This document shows, piece by piece, positions 35,736 to 44,717 of a DNA stretch of 64,000 bases (positions are counted from its first letter, which is position 1; the number at the start of each line of letters is the position of its first letter). The DNA is from Chitinophaga cymbidii (GTDB taxonomy: Bacteria; Bacteroidota; Bacteroidia; Chitinophagales; Chitinophagaceae), in the NCBI RefSeq assembly GCF_007992715.1, contig NZ_BKAU01000006.1:124001-188000 (forward strand), in the 5' to 3' direction. Made by a program: the position numbers and the translations under genes. The notes beneath the pieces are model-generated. The model searched no databases and was not told where the DNA came from. It saw nothing but the letters and a program-made list of their open reading frames with translations.

Positions 35736-38570
35736 TTACTCTTCTGCATATTCCTCTACGACTACAGCAGAAGCCAGCCCCGCGAAGGAGGTTGTGTTCT
35801 CCGCGTAAAATGCAATATTGATCGTTCCTCCTGCCGGCACCAGCACGAAATCAAAGATGGCGCCTTTACTACTATTCTTTGTGGCGTTAAATTGCTTAAC
35901 GACCCCGTTTACGCGCACCCTGTTGTTTCGGGGTGTAGAGAAAGCGTTTGCCGTCAGCATTATTTTACAGTATCTGCCGGGCGTAAGGCCGGTGATCTGC
36001 AAGTTATCCGTTGGAATGGACGTTGCCGTGAAAATGATGCTTCTTAATACATTCTGCGGAACAATAAATCCTCCACCATCATCCTCTACAGCAATATTAT
36101 CCAGCGAACTCACCGATCCGTTTGGTGCATAGGCGGAAGTGGATATTGTATTTATTCCTATTCCGGAAGCGCTTGTACCGGATAATACAGTGGTATGCGG
36201 CGCACCATATAGATTTACAAATCCTGTAACGGGGTTACTGGTAAGACTGAAGTTAAAACTGCCGGTCCTTGCCACGGCTGGTGCGGTTACAGTCAATTGC
36301 ACGTCGTCATAAGCGGTCCCTCCGTCGTTGTCCATGACCGTACAACGGAATACGTAGACGCCTGCTGAAAGATCTGAAATTGTTGTTGATGCATTATTGG
36401 GGGACGTGATAACAGCGCTGCCTCCGGAGATCTTCGTCCAGCTATAGCTCGAAATAGTACCATCCGGATCGCTGGCGGTAGCGGTCAACGTCGGTACAGT
36501 CGGAAGCGTAATCGACTGATCGCTGCCGGCATTTACCGTCGGCAGCTCATTATCAGGATTGGAATTATCATCCTGGTATTCATCCACCACCACCGCCGAA
36601 ACCACACCAAACGGCGATCCGCTTGTTTCATCCGCGTATATGGCTATATTGATCTCTCCCCCCGCGGGAACTGTGAAGTAATCAAATATCGCGGCCTTGC
36701 TGCTGTTACCGGTAGCGTTAAACTGCTTTACTTCGCTGTCTATCATCACCCTTGTCGTACGCGGAGAGGACACTGCATTCCCTGTTACCAATATACGGCA
36801 TAGTCGTCCCGCAGTAAGCCCCGTGATCCGGAGGTTATCGACGGCTGTTTCACTTCCTGTAAAGAATACATTTGCCAACGTAGCCTGATCCACAATATAT
36901 CCGCCGCCGTCATTCACAACATTGAGGTTATCCAATGCACTGGAGGAACCATTCGGTTCCCATGCGGAAGTTGCCACGGTATTCAGACCTATGCCAGTAG
37001 TAGCATCGGTGGCCGTGTGAACGGCGCTATGCGGATGTCCATAGAGATTGTTGTAGCCGCTAACCGGTTTGGATGTCAGACTGAAGTTGAAGCGGGCGGT
37101 TTTAGCAATCGTCAACCCTGTAACGGTCACCTGTACATCGTCAGACGATTGAAGCCCGCTGTTGTTGGTGACGGTACAACGGAAAACATATACTCCCGGC
37201 GCAAGGTTCGTTACGGCGGTTTGGGCGTTGCCCGGTGTTGCAATGGTGGCCGTACCGCCGGAGAGTTTTATCCATTGGTAGCTGGTAATTGTTCCGACCG
37301 GATCACTGGCCGTAGCGGAAAGCGTCAGTGGCGCAGGCAGGTTTATCGTCTGGTCCGCACCGGCATTTACAACAGGGAACTGCCCGGAAACCGATCCGAT
37401 ACCTTGTACAATATTGCTCCAGGGAGAGTATACACCGTCATGATGAAAGTATCGTACACGATAAAAATAATTGTCCAGCGAAAGATTATAAAAGTTTACA
37501 TCCGGGGTGGCAAGTACCTGGAAGTCTGTAAATTCCGTGCTCAAGGACGGCGTCCTTTGCAGCACATACTTCGAGATAAGTGTGTTTGATGTGAAATGGC
37601 CCACCAATACATCACGCATTGGGATATACGCAATAAGCGCGCCCTGGTCGTTTAAATGTGCTTTGTCACCTGTATGAAGAGTTGGATTGATTTGATAAGG
37701 ATTAGCGGGATCTTCCAGTAGCTTGTAGACAAATGCGCAGCGGCTACCAAATTTTTCAAGTAAAAGATAACTGAGATCCAGTTGCTGAATACGGGCAGCC
37801 ATCGCAAAATCATGCCTCGGAAATCCGCTGAAAACGAACAGCGTAGCGCCTGCCCGGTTGCAGGCATCATCAATCGCGGCGATATTTGACATCGTTTCCG
37901 TAAGCGTAGTGGCGCCGCCCCAGGGGTTATTCGGATCGGCATCATTGCTCGGCGTTACAAGAATGATGATCTTATTACCATCTGATAGTGCTTTTGTAAT
38001 ATTACGTGTAACATCTACCCACTGATTGGACCCATCGGGCATTAACCGGCGTGTATTGTAGCCATTCTGGCAATAATTGGTCACCACCGCGCCGGAAGCC
38101 ACCTGCTGCAGGTAACCTTCCAGCCGGCCTATGATAGAGTTTGCATAAGTGCTGGTATACGCTCCCTTGCCCTGACTGCCGCCAATTACACCTACCTTCG
38201 GAGCGGTGTAAAGGTCCTGCGGGGCCTTCCACCACTTCAATTGTTGCTGGGTGGCGTCAATGGCACGGACGGAAAGATGCAGTTCCTGACTTCCGCCTGT
38301 ACTTCCTGCACCAAGCCTTATATTAAGCGTATCATGTCCGGTAATGGCAATTGCGGTGTCGCCAATTTTCTCCAGCTGAAGCCGTTGAAATGTTACCTGG
38401 CCATTGCCAGCGTTGTGAAGGACGCCTTGTACGTTGCGGGAGTTGTTCTCGATGATTAGTTCGGCATTGCGGACTTTGACAGTGTCTTGCTTCACCTGTA
38501 GAGCGGATTGGGCGAAAATTGAAAGAGACTGCAGGAGCAGGGCACAAAGAATGACATAAAGCTGCTTCAT
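35736..38570 (-). CDS. Secreted SGNH/GDSL-like hydrolase with PKD repeats and two copies of a 170-residue module
   Basis: 944 residues from the ATG at 38570, with signal peptide MKQLYVILCALLLQSLSIFA. After a beta-rich segment comes an SGNH-type hydrolase (about 120-330): nucleophile Ser132 in IGGSQGKGAY, Asn in TPSNDADP near 209, and Asp302/His305 in GDKAHLND. Then two tandem units, each a PKD/REJ-like domain (about 399-484 and 677-762) followed by a roughly 170-residue module (492-666 and 770-941). The module resembles those in the 2248-aa neighbour. There is no C-terminal T9SS sorting domain, so export beyond the periplasm is uncertain. SGNH enzymes in such loci often remove acetyl groups from glycans. 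Confidence 0.8.
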   Translation of the reverse strand: MKQLYVILCALLLQSLSIFAQSALQVKQDTVKVRNAELIIENNSRNVQGVLHNAGNGQVTFQRLQLEKIGDTAIAITGHDTLNIRLGAGSTGGSQELHLSVRAIDATQQQLKWWKAPQDLYTAPKVGVIGGSQGKGAYTSTYANSIIGRLEGYLQQVASGAVVTNYCQNGYNTRRLMPDGSNQWVDVTRNITKALSDGNKIIILVTPSNDADPNNPWGGATTLTETMSNIAAIDDACNRAGATLFVFSGFPRHDFAMAARIQQLDLSYLLLEKFGSRCAFVYKLLEDPANPYQINPTLHTGDKAHLNDQGALIAYIPMRDVLVGHFTSNTLISKYVLQRTPSLSTEFTDFQVLATPDVNFYNLSLDNYFYRVRYFHHDGVYSPWSNIVQGIGSVSGQFPVVNAGADQTINLPAPLTLSATASDPVGTITSYQWIKLSGGTATIATPGNAQTAVTNLAPGVYVFRCTVTNNSGLQSSDDVQVTVTGLTIAKTARFNFSLTSKPVSGYNNLYGHPHSAVHTATDATTGIGLNTVATSAWEPNGSSSALDNLNVVNDGGGYIVDQATLANVFFTGSETAVDNLRITGLTAGRLCRILVTGNAVSSPRTTRVMIDSEVKQFNATGNSSKAAIFDYFTVPAGGEINIAIYADETSGSPFGVVSAVVVDEYQDDNSNPDNELPTVNAGSDQSITLPTVPTLTATASDPDGTISSYSWTKISGGSAVITSPNNASTTISDLSAGVYVFRCTVMDNDGGTAYDDVQLTVTAPAVARTGSFNFSLTSNPVTGFVNLYGAPHTTVLSGTSASGIGINTISTSAYAPNGSVSSLDNIAVEDDGGGFIVPQNVLRSIIFTATSIPTDNLQITGLTPGRYCKIMLTANAFSTPRNNRVRVNGVVKQFNATKNSSKGAIFDFVLVPAGGTINIAFYAENTTSFAGLASAVVVEEYAEE

Positions 38571-38791
38571 GATATAGGACAATTAATTCAAAAGGGTTTT
38601 TACAAAAAAATCGGCAACAAAAATCTGACTGAATATTTTAATTCTCTTGTTAAATAGCGAATAAAATGCAAGGGTATATTTCTTTGGCTACAAACTGAAG
38701 AACCTTCCAGGGTTCTCCCCAACTTTTATAAATATAATATATTTCTTCTAAATACTTTAAAAAATGCGGAGATGGAATTTGGCCTGTAAAA

Positions 38792-39844
38792 TTATGCACC
38801 AATTATATAACGGCTCCATTTACCAAGTACCTTCTTCGCCAGTAGTACGGCCAGCATCGTCAATACCATTACAAGAACATAAGAAGCGGTCCATGTAAAA
38901 ACATTCCCCGGTATTTCCTGGTGCAGGAACTTGTACCCCAACCCCCTTACAAATAAGACAAAGAAATAGTGGAGAAAGAACACGCCGAAGCTAAGTGTAG
39001 CCAGTGTGTCAATCCATTTCGGTATGTAGTTTTGCCAGCGGTTCAGCCAGTAAAGGAAGAAAAGACAGAACAGTACTTTGTGCGTGAAACTGAAGCGGTC
39101 GTACATTTCGGGTGGACAGAAATATGTACCAACAAGGAACACGAAGGGCAAAATGGTGATCAGGATTTTATATTTTTCCGCGAACCGGTCGAAAGCGTCT
39201 TTGAAATGGCTGATAAACATCCCGAAAAGATAAACAGGCAGAAAATGTAAAGACATGATAAGGATGTCACTCAGTACACTTCTGGGAATTATGAGGGAAA
39301 GCGCAAACAATGGGATCAATATATAATAAAGCCGCGGATGGCGGTCAATATAAAGGAATAACGGCGCCGAAAGATAGTATAGTGTGATCATGGGAATGAA
39401 CCACAATGGCTGAAGATGCGCTCCATGGAAAAGATAATAAGCCGCCTGCTCCAGCTTTGACCAGGTCGCAAAATCAGGGCGGTCATCTATGGCAAAGCCA
39501 GGTATATCCTGGTATAAAATCCTGTAAAGGATAATTGGAACCGACAAAATCAGATAGGGCGTAATAACAAACCGGAATTTCTTTGAAAGGTAATCCTTGT
39601 ACTCGAACTTATGGGAAAGATGCTGAAATAAATATCCTGAAATAAAAAGGAATAGCAGGGTAGAATTTTGCCAGATTGATTCCATTACATGATTCCAGCC
39701 GGACTGGCTGGGCCATTTTACGAGAATATGCGCTCCAACAATGAACATCATGGCTATGCCGCGGAAACTGTGTATATAAGGGATATACCTGCTGTTTGTG
39801 ATATTATTGACGGTCGTTACGCCGATCGCTGGATTTAAATTCAT
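38792..39844 (-). CDS. Membrane O-acyltransferase (acyltransferase 3 family)
   Basis: 350 residues with about ten membrane helices. The N-terminal YIHSFRGIAMMFIVGAHI fits the Acyl_transf_3 (OafA/YrhL-like) opening, with the conserved histidine in helix 1. These proteins transfer acetyl or other acyl groups to glycans across the membrane. It is the last gene of the tightly spaced reverse-strand exopolysaccharide operon (20 bases after the glycosyltransferase). About 220 bases then separate it from the SGNH-hydrolase gene, with a small hairpin (AGAACC/GGTTCT, 38699-38716). Confidence 0.85.
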   Translation of the reverse strand: MNLNPAIGVTTVNNITNSRYIPYIHSFRGIAMMFIVGAHILVKWPSQSGWNHVMESIWQNSTLLFLFISGYLFQHLSHKFEYKDYLSKKFRFVITPYLILSVPIILYRILYQDIPGFAIDDRPDFATWSKLEQAAYYLFHGAHLQPLWFIPMITLYYLSAPLFLYIDRHPRLYYILIPLFALSLIIPRSVLSDILIMSLHFLPVYLFGMFISHFKDAFDRFAEKYKILITILPFVFLVGTYFCPPEMYDRFSFTHKVLFCLFFLYWLNRWQNYIPKWIDTLATLSFGVFFLHYFFVLFVRGLGYKFLHQEIPGNVFTWTASYVLVMVLTMLAVLLAKKVLGKWSRYIIGA

Positions 39845-39864
39845 TTTGATCAGATTTTGTGGAA

Positions 39865-41034
39865 TTAACTACGTTTAGACCTCTCCCATACGGCGGACTG
39901 GGATTTCTTCATATACCGCGAAAAACCCTGGTACACCGCCACATTCATGAAGAGAAAGTAAAACGGGATATAAGAAAGTTTTGATTTCTTTTGACGGAGC
40001 GCCTGCGCGTATCCCACCATGGCCAGCACATAAAAAAGCACCTGCGCCACCAGCAGCCATTTGAAAATAACATAAGGGGTAAGAACAGCCAGCGCCGCAT
40101 TGGTAACGAAAAGCACGGGCAGGCTCAATGGACAAAGCGTCCAGCGGAGTACACGATGGGAGATGTACTGGAAAGACAGTACGGGGTATTTGAAAAAGTT
40201 TAGCAGGCCTTTCAGCATTACGATGGACTGAAACCCTCCCGCCGAAATCCTCACTTTCCGTTTATGCTCTTCCGTTATAGAAAAAGAAGGAGCTTCCAGC
40301 GCATAGGCGTCCGGCGCATAGGCAATGCGGTAGCCCTGCATATTAACGCGCAGCGAGATCACAAAATCGTCCAGTATCACCTGTTCTTCTACCGGCCTGT
40401 ACAGCTGCGTGCGCACGGAGAACAGCTCGCCGGCAGCGCCTACCACGGAATAAAGGTCCGCATCCAGCTTCTTGAGAAAGGATTCATATTTCCAGTAAAG
40501 GTTCTCCGTGGCCGCTGCGCCGGCGGTGTCCCTGCTCATCACTCTTTTTTCACCGGCCACGCCGCCCACGCTGTCGTCCGCGTAATGCTTAACGATGTTG
40601 CGGACGGCTTCCCTGTTCAGCATGGTATTGGCGTCGCAAAAAATAACGACCGGAGCGGTCACATGCTGCATGGCGCGGTTGATGGCGGCGGTTTTGCCGC
40701 TGCGGATGTCTTCGTGCAGCAGCCTGATCCTTTTTTCGCGGGCAATGATAGCCGGCGTATTGTCGGTAGACCCGTCCGTAATGAAAATGATCTCGAGCTT
40801 GTGCGCCGGGTAGTCCAGCGCAAGGGTATTGGCGATCTTGGCGGGCATATCTGCTTCTTCATTATAGGCAGCTACTACCAGCGATACATGCGGCTCAAAC
40901 GATGCGTCCGGCGCTGAAGCGGGGGAGAACCGTTTTTTGATGCGCGTAAGCAGCAGCAGCAGTATGCCGTAACCGGCATAGTTATAGAAAAGTATGAATG
41001 CGCTCAGGAAGAACAGAAGGTAGATAGCTGTCAT
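39865..41034 (-). CDS. Membrane-bound family 2 glycosyltransferase
   Basis: 389 residues. An N-terminal membrane helix is followed by a GT-A domain with VSLVVAAYNEE, the ITDGSTDNT nucleotide-sugar motif, VIFCDANT in place of the usual DxD, and VILDDFVISLRV, the acceptor/base region. Two or three C-terminal helices follow. This layout is that of processive-like inner-membrane GT2 enzymes (BcsA/PgaC/ExoO-like), here probably adding a sugar in the exopolysaccharide repeat. It overlaps no neighbour but lies 17 bases after the subunit-3-like gene, inside the operon. Confidence 0.87.
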   Translation of the reverse strand: MTAIYLLFFLSAFILFYNYAGYGILLLLLTRIKKRFSPASAPDASFEPHVSLVVAAYNEEADMPAKIANTLALDYPAHKLEIIFITDGSTDNTPAIIAREKRIRLLHEDIRSGKTAAINRAMQHVTAPVVIFCDANTMLNREAVRNIVKHYADDSVGGVAGEKRVMSRDTAGAAATENLYWKYESFLKKLDADLYSVVGAAGELFSVRTQLYRPVEEQVILDDFVISLRVNMQGYRIAYAPDAYALEAPSFSITEEHKRKVRISAGGFQSIVMLKGLLNFFKYPVLSFQYISHRVLRWTLCPLSLPVLFVTNAALAVLTPYVIFKWLLVAQVLFYVLAMVGYAQALRQKKSKLSYIPFYFLFMNVAVYQGFSRYMKKSQSAVWERSKRS

Positions 41035-41051
41035 TACAATTGTTTAAGGGA

Positions 41052-41627
41052 TCAGGACGTGCTCCAGCATTTCTGGCCGGGCTGCAGGGGAATACAGCCC
41101 TGGTAGGAACCTGGAATATAGTCATAGGCCATTGCTTTGGTAGCGCCGCCCTGCGAGGTGCAATATCCCAGGATGGTATACCGCTTCAGGGTCACGAAAA
41201 AGGGATCTCCGATCAGCCGTTTGGATATTTTCCCGGCGATGGAAGGGTAGGGGCGGTCTCTTTTTTCAAAATGAGATACGATAGCCCCCCGCTCCGCCAT
41301 GCTGCACGCTTCAAACGGCTTCCCGTATTTATCGTCCGCATAAGCTTTTACATCAAGAAGGCCGTCCAGGAAACGGTTCTGTGCGTTCCGGGGAGTGCAG
41401 TCTTTCAGCATCAGGGTAATAAAATCACCGGTCCCGCAGGCTTTTGCACCGGGGGTATCGGTATCCGGGATGATGGTATCCGCCAGCGCCGAGATCAGGT
41501 CTTTTTCGTTCTCCAGCAAAGCCAGGTTGGGCCTGCTGAAGAATTTGAAGTAGCCAAAACCGCCGGCAGCGGCGGCTCCGGCCCCGGTGAATAATGCAAT
41601 ATTGCGGATCGCTTTACGCCTGTTCAT
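41052..41627 (-). CDS. Gluconate 2-dehydrogenase subunit 3 family protein
   Basis: 191 residues from the ATG at 41627. The N-terminus MNRRKAIRNIALFTGAGAAA resembles a Tat signal (RRKAI) or membrane anchor. The body (LISALADTIIPDTDTPGAKACGTGDFI) is the family signature. In known systems this small subunit escorts a GMC flavoprotein and a cytochrome c to the periplasm. No flavoprotein is adjacent; the only GMC gene in the window is at 26801-28498. The C-terminal CIPLQPGQKCW pair of cysteines is typical. Its place inside a polysaccharide operon is odd. Longer starts exist but would disrupt the signal. Confidence 0.8.
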   Translation of the reverse strand: MNRRKAIRNIALFTGAGAAAAGGFGYFKFFSRPNLALLENEKDLISALADTIIPDTDTPGAKACGTGDFITLMLKDCTPRNAQNRFLDGLLDVKAYADDKYGKPFEACSMAERGAIVSHFEKRDRPYPSIAGKISKRLIGDPFFVTLKRYTILGYCTSQGGATKAMAYDYIPGSYQGCIPLQPGQKCWSTS

Positions 41628-41638
41628 GCGAAATGCTT

Positions 41639-42421
41639 TTATTTCTTTCTTTTGAATTGCAGCAACCATTCGTAGATGTTCATACCGTTTTCCCGGTAGG
41701 AAGGATCGTAGAAGCTATGCCAGCAGCAGTGCCCTCCGTCAAACTCGGTCAGCTTTGTAAGTCCGGTTTTGTACTTGTTGGTGCTGTCTATGAACTGCTT
41801 GGTGTTGGCGTTGAAATGCGCTTCCTTTTTTCCGGTGAAATACCAGGTATGGATATTCGCATCGGCCGCCAGCTTGAACCCTTTAATGTGATCTGCGTCT
41901 ATCATGGCGGGAGACATGGTGATGCATGCCGCAATGCGCGCGGAAAGGGTGGCGTCGTGCGTTTTGGCGGATTCAACGGCCCACCCGCCTGCGCTGTAGC
42001 CGGTCAGGTAAACGCGGTCCACATCTACGGGATATTTTTTGATGATGTCGTCCAGTACGGTGTTGAGGTCCTGGGGGCGGAAAGACCAGCTTTCCACCAG
42101 CGGCGCCACTACAATGAATTGATATTTTTTGCCGTCTGCCTTGTTGACTGCTTCAATTTTGCGGCCTTCCTTCATCTGGCGCGTTACGCCCTCGCGAAAG
42201 ATTTTGGACGGGTCCTTACCCGCGATGCTTCTGCCGTGAAAGCAGAGGATCAGCGGGAATTTCTGACGGGCGTCCTTCATTTCCGGTATATACACCAGCG
42301 CCTGGAAAGTCCGGTACTTGTTGACGTGCAGGTCTGTCCGGGTCATCGGACCATATTGCTGGCTGCTGGCGTTGAACCAGGTCAGCAACAGGCAAAGGAG
42401 GCTGATAAGTTTCAGTTTCAT
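41639..42421 (-). CDS. Secreted alpha/beta-hydrolase (esterase)
   Basis: 260 residues with signal peptide LISLLCLLLTWFNASS. The fold is the PHB-depolymerase/feruloyl-esterase type: oxyanion strand FPLILCFHG, nucleophile Ser143 in TGYSAGGW and probable catalytic His in FDGGHCCWHS. The end reads NIYEWLLQFKR, closely matching the esterase part of the 1491-aa protein (MYEWFLQYYR), so the two are homologous. It sits in the exopolysaccharide operon, which argues for removal of an ester group from the polymer or its precursors in the periplasm. Confidence 0.82.
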   Translation of the reverse strand: MKLKLISLLCLLLTWFNASSQQYGPMTRTDLHVNKYRTFQALVYIPEMKDARQKFPLILCFHGRSIAGKDPSKIFREGVTRQMKEGRKIEAVNKADGKKYQFIVVAPLVESWSFRPQDLNTVLDDIIKKYPVDVDRVYLTGYSAGGWAVESAKTHDATLSARIAACITMSPAMIDADHIKGFKLAADANIHTWYFTGKKEAHFNANTKQFIDSTNKYKTGLTKLTEFDGGHCCWHSFYDPSYRENGMNIYEWLLQFKRKK

Positions 42422-42428
42422 GATGGAA

Positions 42429-43145
42429 CTAGATTTGGAGCATTACTTCTTCCAAAGTCATTCCAACTATTTCTTCCAGCTGTAATTTTGACTTGCGAAG
42501 ATCCCTTTCAAGCAGTACTTTTTTGGTAATTGCTCCGTTGTAAAGATTGTAGGCTTCCTTGTACTGATCGATGGTAACGCCGTCCGTACCTTTTTTGAAT
42601 TTGCTTTCTATTTCGGTAAAACTCAGCAAAGCATCTTCCTGGATGGGAATGTGCAGCTCGAACAGGATCTTGTTGGCGGCATATTCTTCATACAGCTGCA
42701 GCACTTTTGCCTTGATGGCCAGCTGGTCGCTCTCCCGTTGCTTGTCCAGCAGGCGGCCTTCGGCCTTTGTGCGCTTGATGTTGTTCGGTATGGAGATGAG
42801 GTGACCGAGCGGGAGCTGTACGCCGAAGTTATAACGGGGAAAGAAGTTGTACCGGTCAGGAGCACTGTTCTTGTTGATGGTAAACTCGTTCAGGTTGCCC
42901 GCTGCGGTAAACCGGTCCAGCCACGCGGAAGTAGCGATCCGTTTGTCATATTTGTTCATTTCCTTCCTGACGGAGAACTCCGTGATGCTGGGATGCTTCA
43001 AAGCCAGTTCTACCAGCTTTTCCTTGAAGCGGGCCACCGAGTACCGGTCTGCCGGCAGCTTCAGTAAAACAGATGTGTCCGACATCTGCGCCCAGGAGGT
43101 AGAATATATTGCCATGAAGAGGATGGCGGCAAGAATTCTTTTCAT
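42429..43145 (-). CDS. Half-length TolC-like outer membrane factor
   Basis: 238 residues with a signal peptide (RILAAILFMAIYSTSWA). The coiled-coil-rich body, the FGVQLPLG beta-strand motif and the C-terminal VTIDQYKEAYNLYNGAITKKVLLERDLRKSK-type helix pattern (shown here in outline only) match one repeat of TolC-type proteins, which normally have two repeats and about 430-480 residues. It lies between the polymerase-like gene (3 bases away) and the esterase (7 bases away). It may assemble as a larger oligomer to form the outer-membrane exit. Alternatively it is a periplasmic adapter. Confidence 0.65.
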   Translation of the reverse strand: MKRILAAILFMAIYSTSWAQMSDTSVLLKLPADRYSVARFKEKLVELALKHPSITEFSVRKEMNKYDKRIATSAWLDRFTAAGNLNEFTINKNSAPDRYNFFPRYNFGVQLPLGHLISIPNNIKRTKAEGRLLDKQRESDQLAIKAKVLQLYEEYAANKILFELHIPIQEDALLSFTEIESKFKKGTDGVTIDQYKEAYNLYNGAITKKVLLERDLRKSKLQLEEIVGMTLEEVMLQI

Positions 43146-43148
43146 TTG

Positions 43149-44588
43149 TTACGCATTTAAGGTGTATAGATATTTCATTTTTAACAGAATCGCGATGAAG
43201 GCGTTGTACATGATAGAGGACTCTATCAGGGTAGACGCTTCCTGCGTATATTGAGCCAGTGATATTTCGAAGATCGCGGCGGCAATGCCTATCATGAACA
43301 GCTTGTCCAGCTCATTTTCCAGCCGGAAAAAGTTGCGGACGCCCATCCGGATAAGAAAGAAAAATTGCGCTACCAGCATCAGTACTCCCAGCCAGCCTGT
43401 TTCCAGCGCAGCACGGAGATAGCCGTTGTCAGTCTGCACGTTGGCATTCTGATGCCCGCGGTGGAACTTCAGGGAATTGACGCCGGTAGTCATTACGCCG
43501 CCGCCGATCGGATGGGAATAAATGTAAGGTTGCACTTTATGGCGGTTCTCATCCCGCACGTCCATGGAAGCATCCTGCTTTTTACCCAGGAAAGCCGTTC
43601 TCACGCGAACGATCGTAGGGTTGCCATGGAACGGGCCGAACAGGATCACCAGCGCTACGAGGCTGGCGCCCATCGCGATCAGGATCGTATTTCTTTTTTG
43701 CATGTTCGCCAGGAAGAACAGCATCATGCCCACGGGCACCATCACGTACCCTGTGCGGGTGCCGGAATACCCCAGCGCCAGGAAGTGCAGCGCCAGCGAT
43801 ACGAGCAACAACAGTTTCCGTGAAATCCCGATCGTTGCGAACTTCGCCGTCAGCAGGATGGCAATGACCACAATGTTGCAGGCCATGATAATGCCGAACG
43901 CCGCGGCGTCTGACATAAAGGAGAATATCCTGATCCCGGCCAGGATGATCGTTGTTTTGAACAGCTCCGGATATTTGGCCGCAAAAGCTCTTTCAAACGG
44001 CAACAGCGCATAGTGCTGCTGTATGCAGGCATATATCGCTGCCAGCGTACAGATCGTCAGCCAGTACTTGAAAAAGGTTTTAACGTCCTCCCGGTTGCTG
44101 AACACGCGCAATCCCAGGTAAAGAAAAATATACGCCCTGAGCACTACGCGCATAAAGAAAAGCCATGCAAAGATGTTGGCGCCGTAAGGATTGGCAATCT
44201 GTATCATCAGCGCCAGGATGTACAGGTACGTGCATATCAGGTAGGGATCTTTTCCCCACTGGATCTTTTTAATACCGGTTTTGCGCTGGTCAAAAATGGA
44301 ACCGGCCAGCGTGCAGAGCAGCAGCAGGTCCATGACCACGCCTCCGCTGATCTGCGTGCCGTACAGTTTTTCCAGCATGGGCAGTATCAACGTGATGGTG
44401 ATATATATATAATAGCCGAGCTTGAAATTCAGCAGGCACAGCGCAACAACTCCCAATCCCACGATGCCGCCAACGAGGGCAACGCTGATCTTGAAGTCCA
44501 GCGACGCGAGATAAGCCACTCCCGGGATCATCAATGCCCAGAGCAGGTAAGTAGTGAAGCGGATGGTATATTTAAGTGCGTTGGACAT
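43149..44588 (-). CDS. O-antigen ligase / Wzy-type polymerase family membrane protein
   Basis: 479 residues with about 11-12 membrane helices. LALGYSGTRTGYVMVPVG and the large extracytoplasmic loop with HPIGGGVMTTG and NGYLRAALETGWLGVLM match the Wzy_C (O-antigen ligase/polymerase) domain, where the loop histidines and arginines act on lipid-linked sugar donors. In a locus with a flippase and a Wzc-like protein it is most likely the repeat-unit polymerase. It starts 6 bases after the small peptide gene. Confidence 0.85.
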   Translation of the reverse strand: MSNALKYTIRFTTYLLWALMIPGVAYLASLDFKISVALVGGIVGLGVVALCLLNFKLGYYIYITITLILPMLEKLYGTQISGGVVMDLLLLCTLAGSIFDQRKTGIKKIQWGKDPYLICTYLYILALMIQIANPYGANIFAWLFFMRVVLRAYIFLYLGLRVFSNREDVKTFFKYWLTICTLAAIYACIQQHYALLPFERAFAAKYPELFKTTIILAGIRIFSFMSDAAAFGIIMACNIVVIAILLTAKFATIGISRKLLLLVSLALHFLALGYSGTRTGYVMVPVGMMLFFLANMQKRNTILIAMGASLVALVILFGPFHGNPTIVRVRTAFLGKKQDASMDVRDENRHKVQPYIYSHPIGGGVMTTGVNSLKFHRGHQNANVQTDNGYLRAALETGWLGVLMLVAQFFFLIRMGVRNFFRLENELDKLFMIGIAAAIFEISLAQYTQEASTLIESSIMYNAFIAILLKMKYLYTLNA

Positions 44589-44594
44589 TGACCG

Positions 44595-44717
44595 TTAGAG
44601 AAATACCGTTTTGATTAAAAGAAAAACAAGGACTATTCCCACGAAAATGAGAACCAGTGCTTCGTGCAGCCCTTCGCTGATGATCTTTTTTTCTTTTTTC
44701 ATCATGTTCGGTTTCAT
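44595..44717 (-). CDS. 40-residue single-span membrane peptide
   Basis: Reverse-strand ORF from the ATG at 44717 to a TAA at 44595. It has a lysine-rich start (MKPNMMKKEKKIISEGLHE) and one hydrophobic helix (LVLIFVGIVLVFLLI) near the C-terminus. Its ATG overlaps the stop of the upstream acyltransferase (ATGA at 44714-44717), and it ends 6 bases before the next gene, so it fills the gap in the operon with no room to spare. This spacing, the coupled start and the positive-inside topology support a real gene. No family was recognised; a regulator or subunit of the acyltransferase or polymerase is possible. Confidence 0.65.
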   Translation of the reverse strand: MKPNMMKKEKKIISEGLHEALVLIFVGIVLVFLLIKTVFL

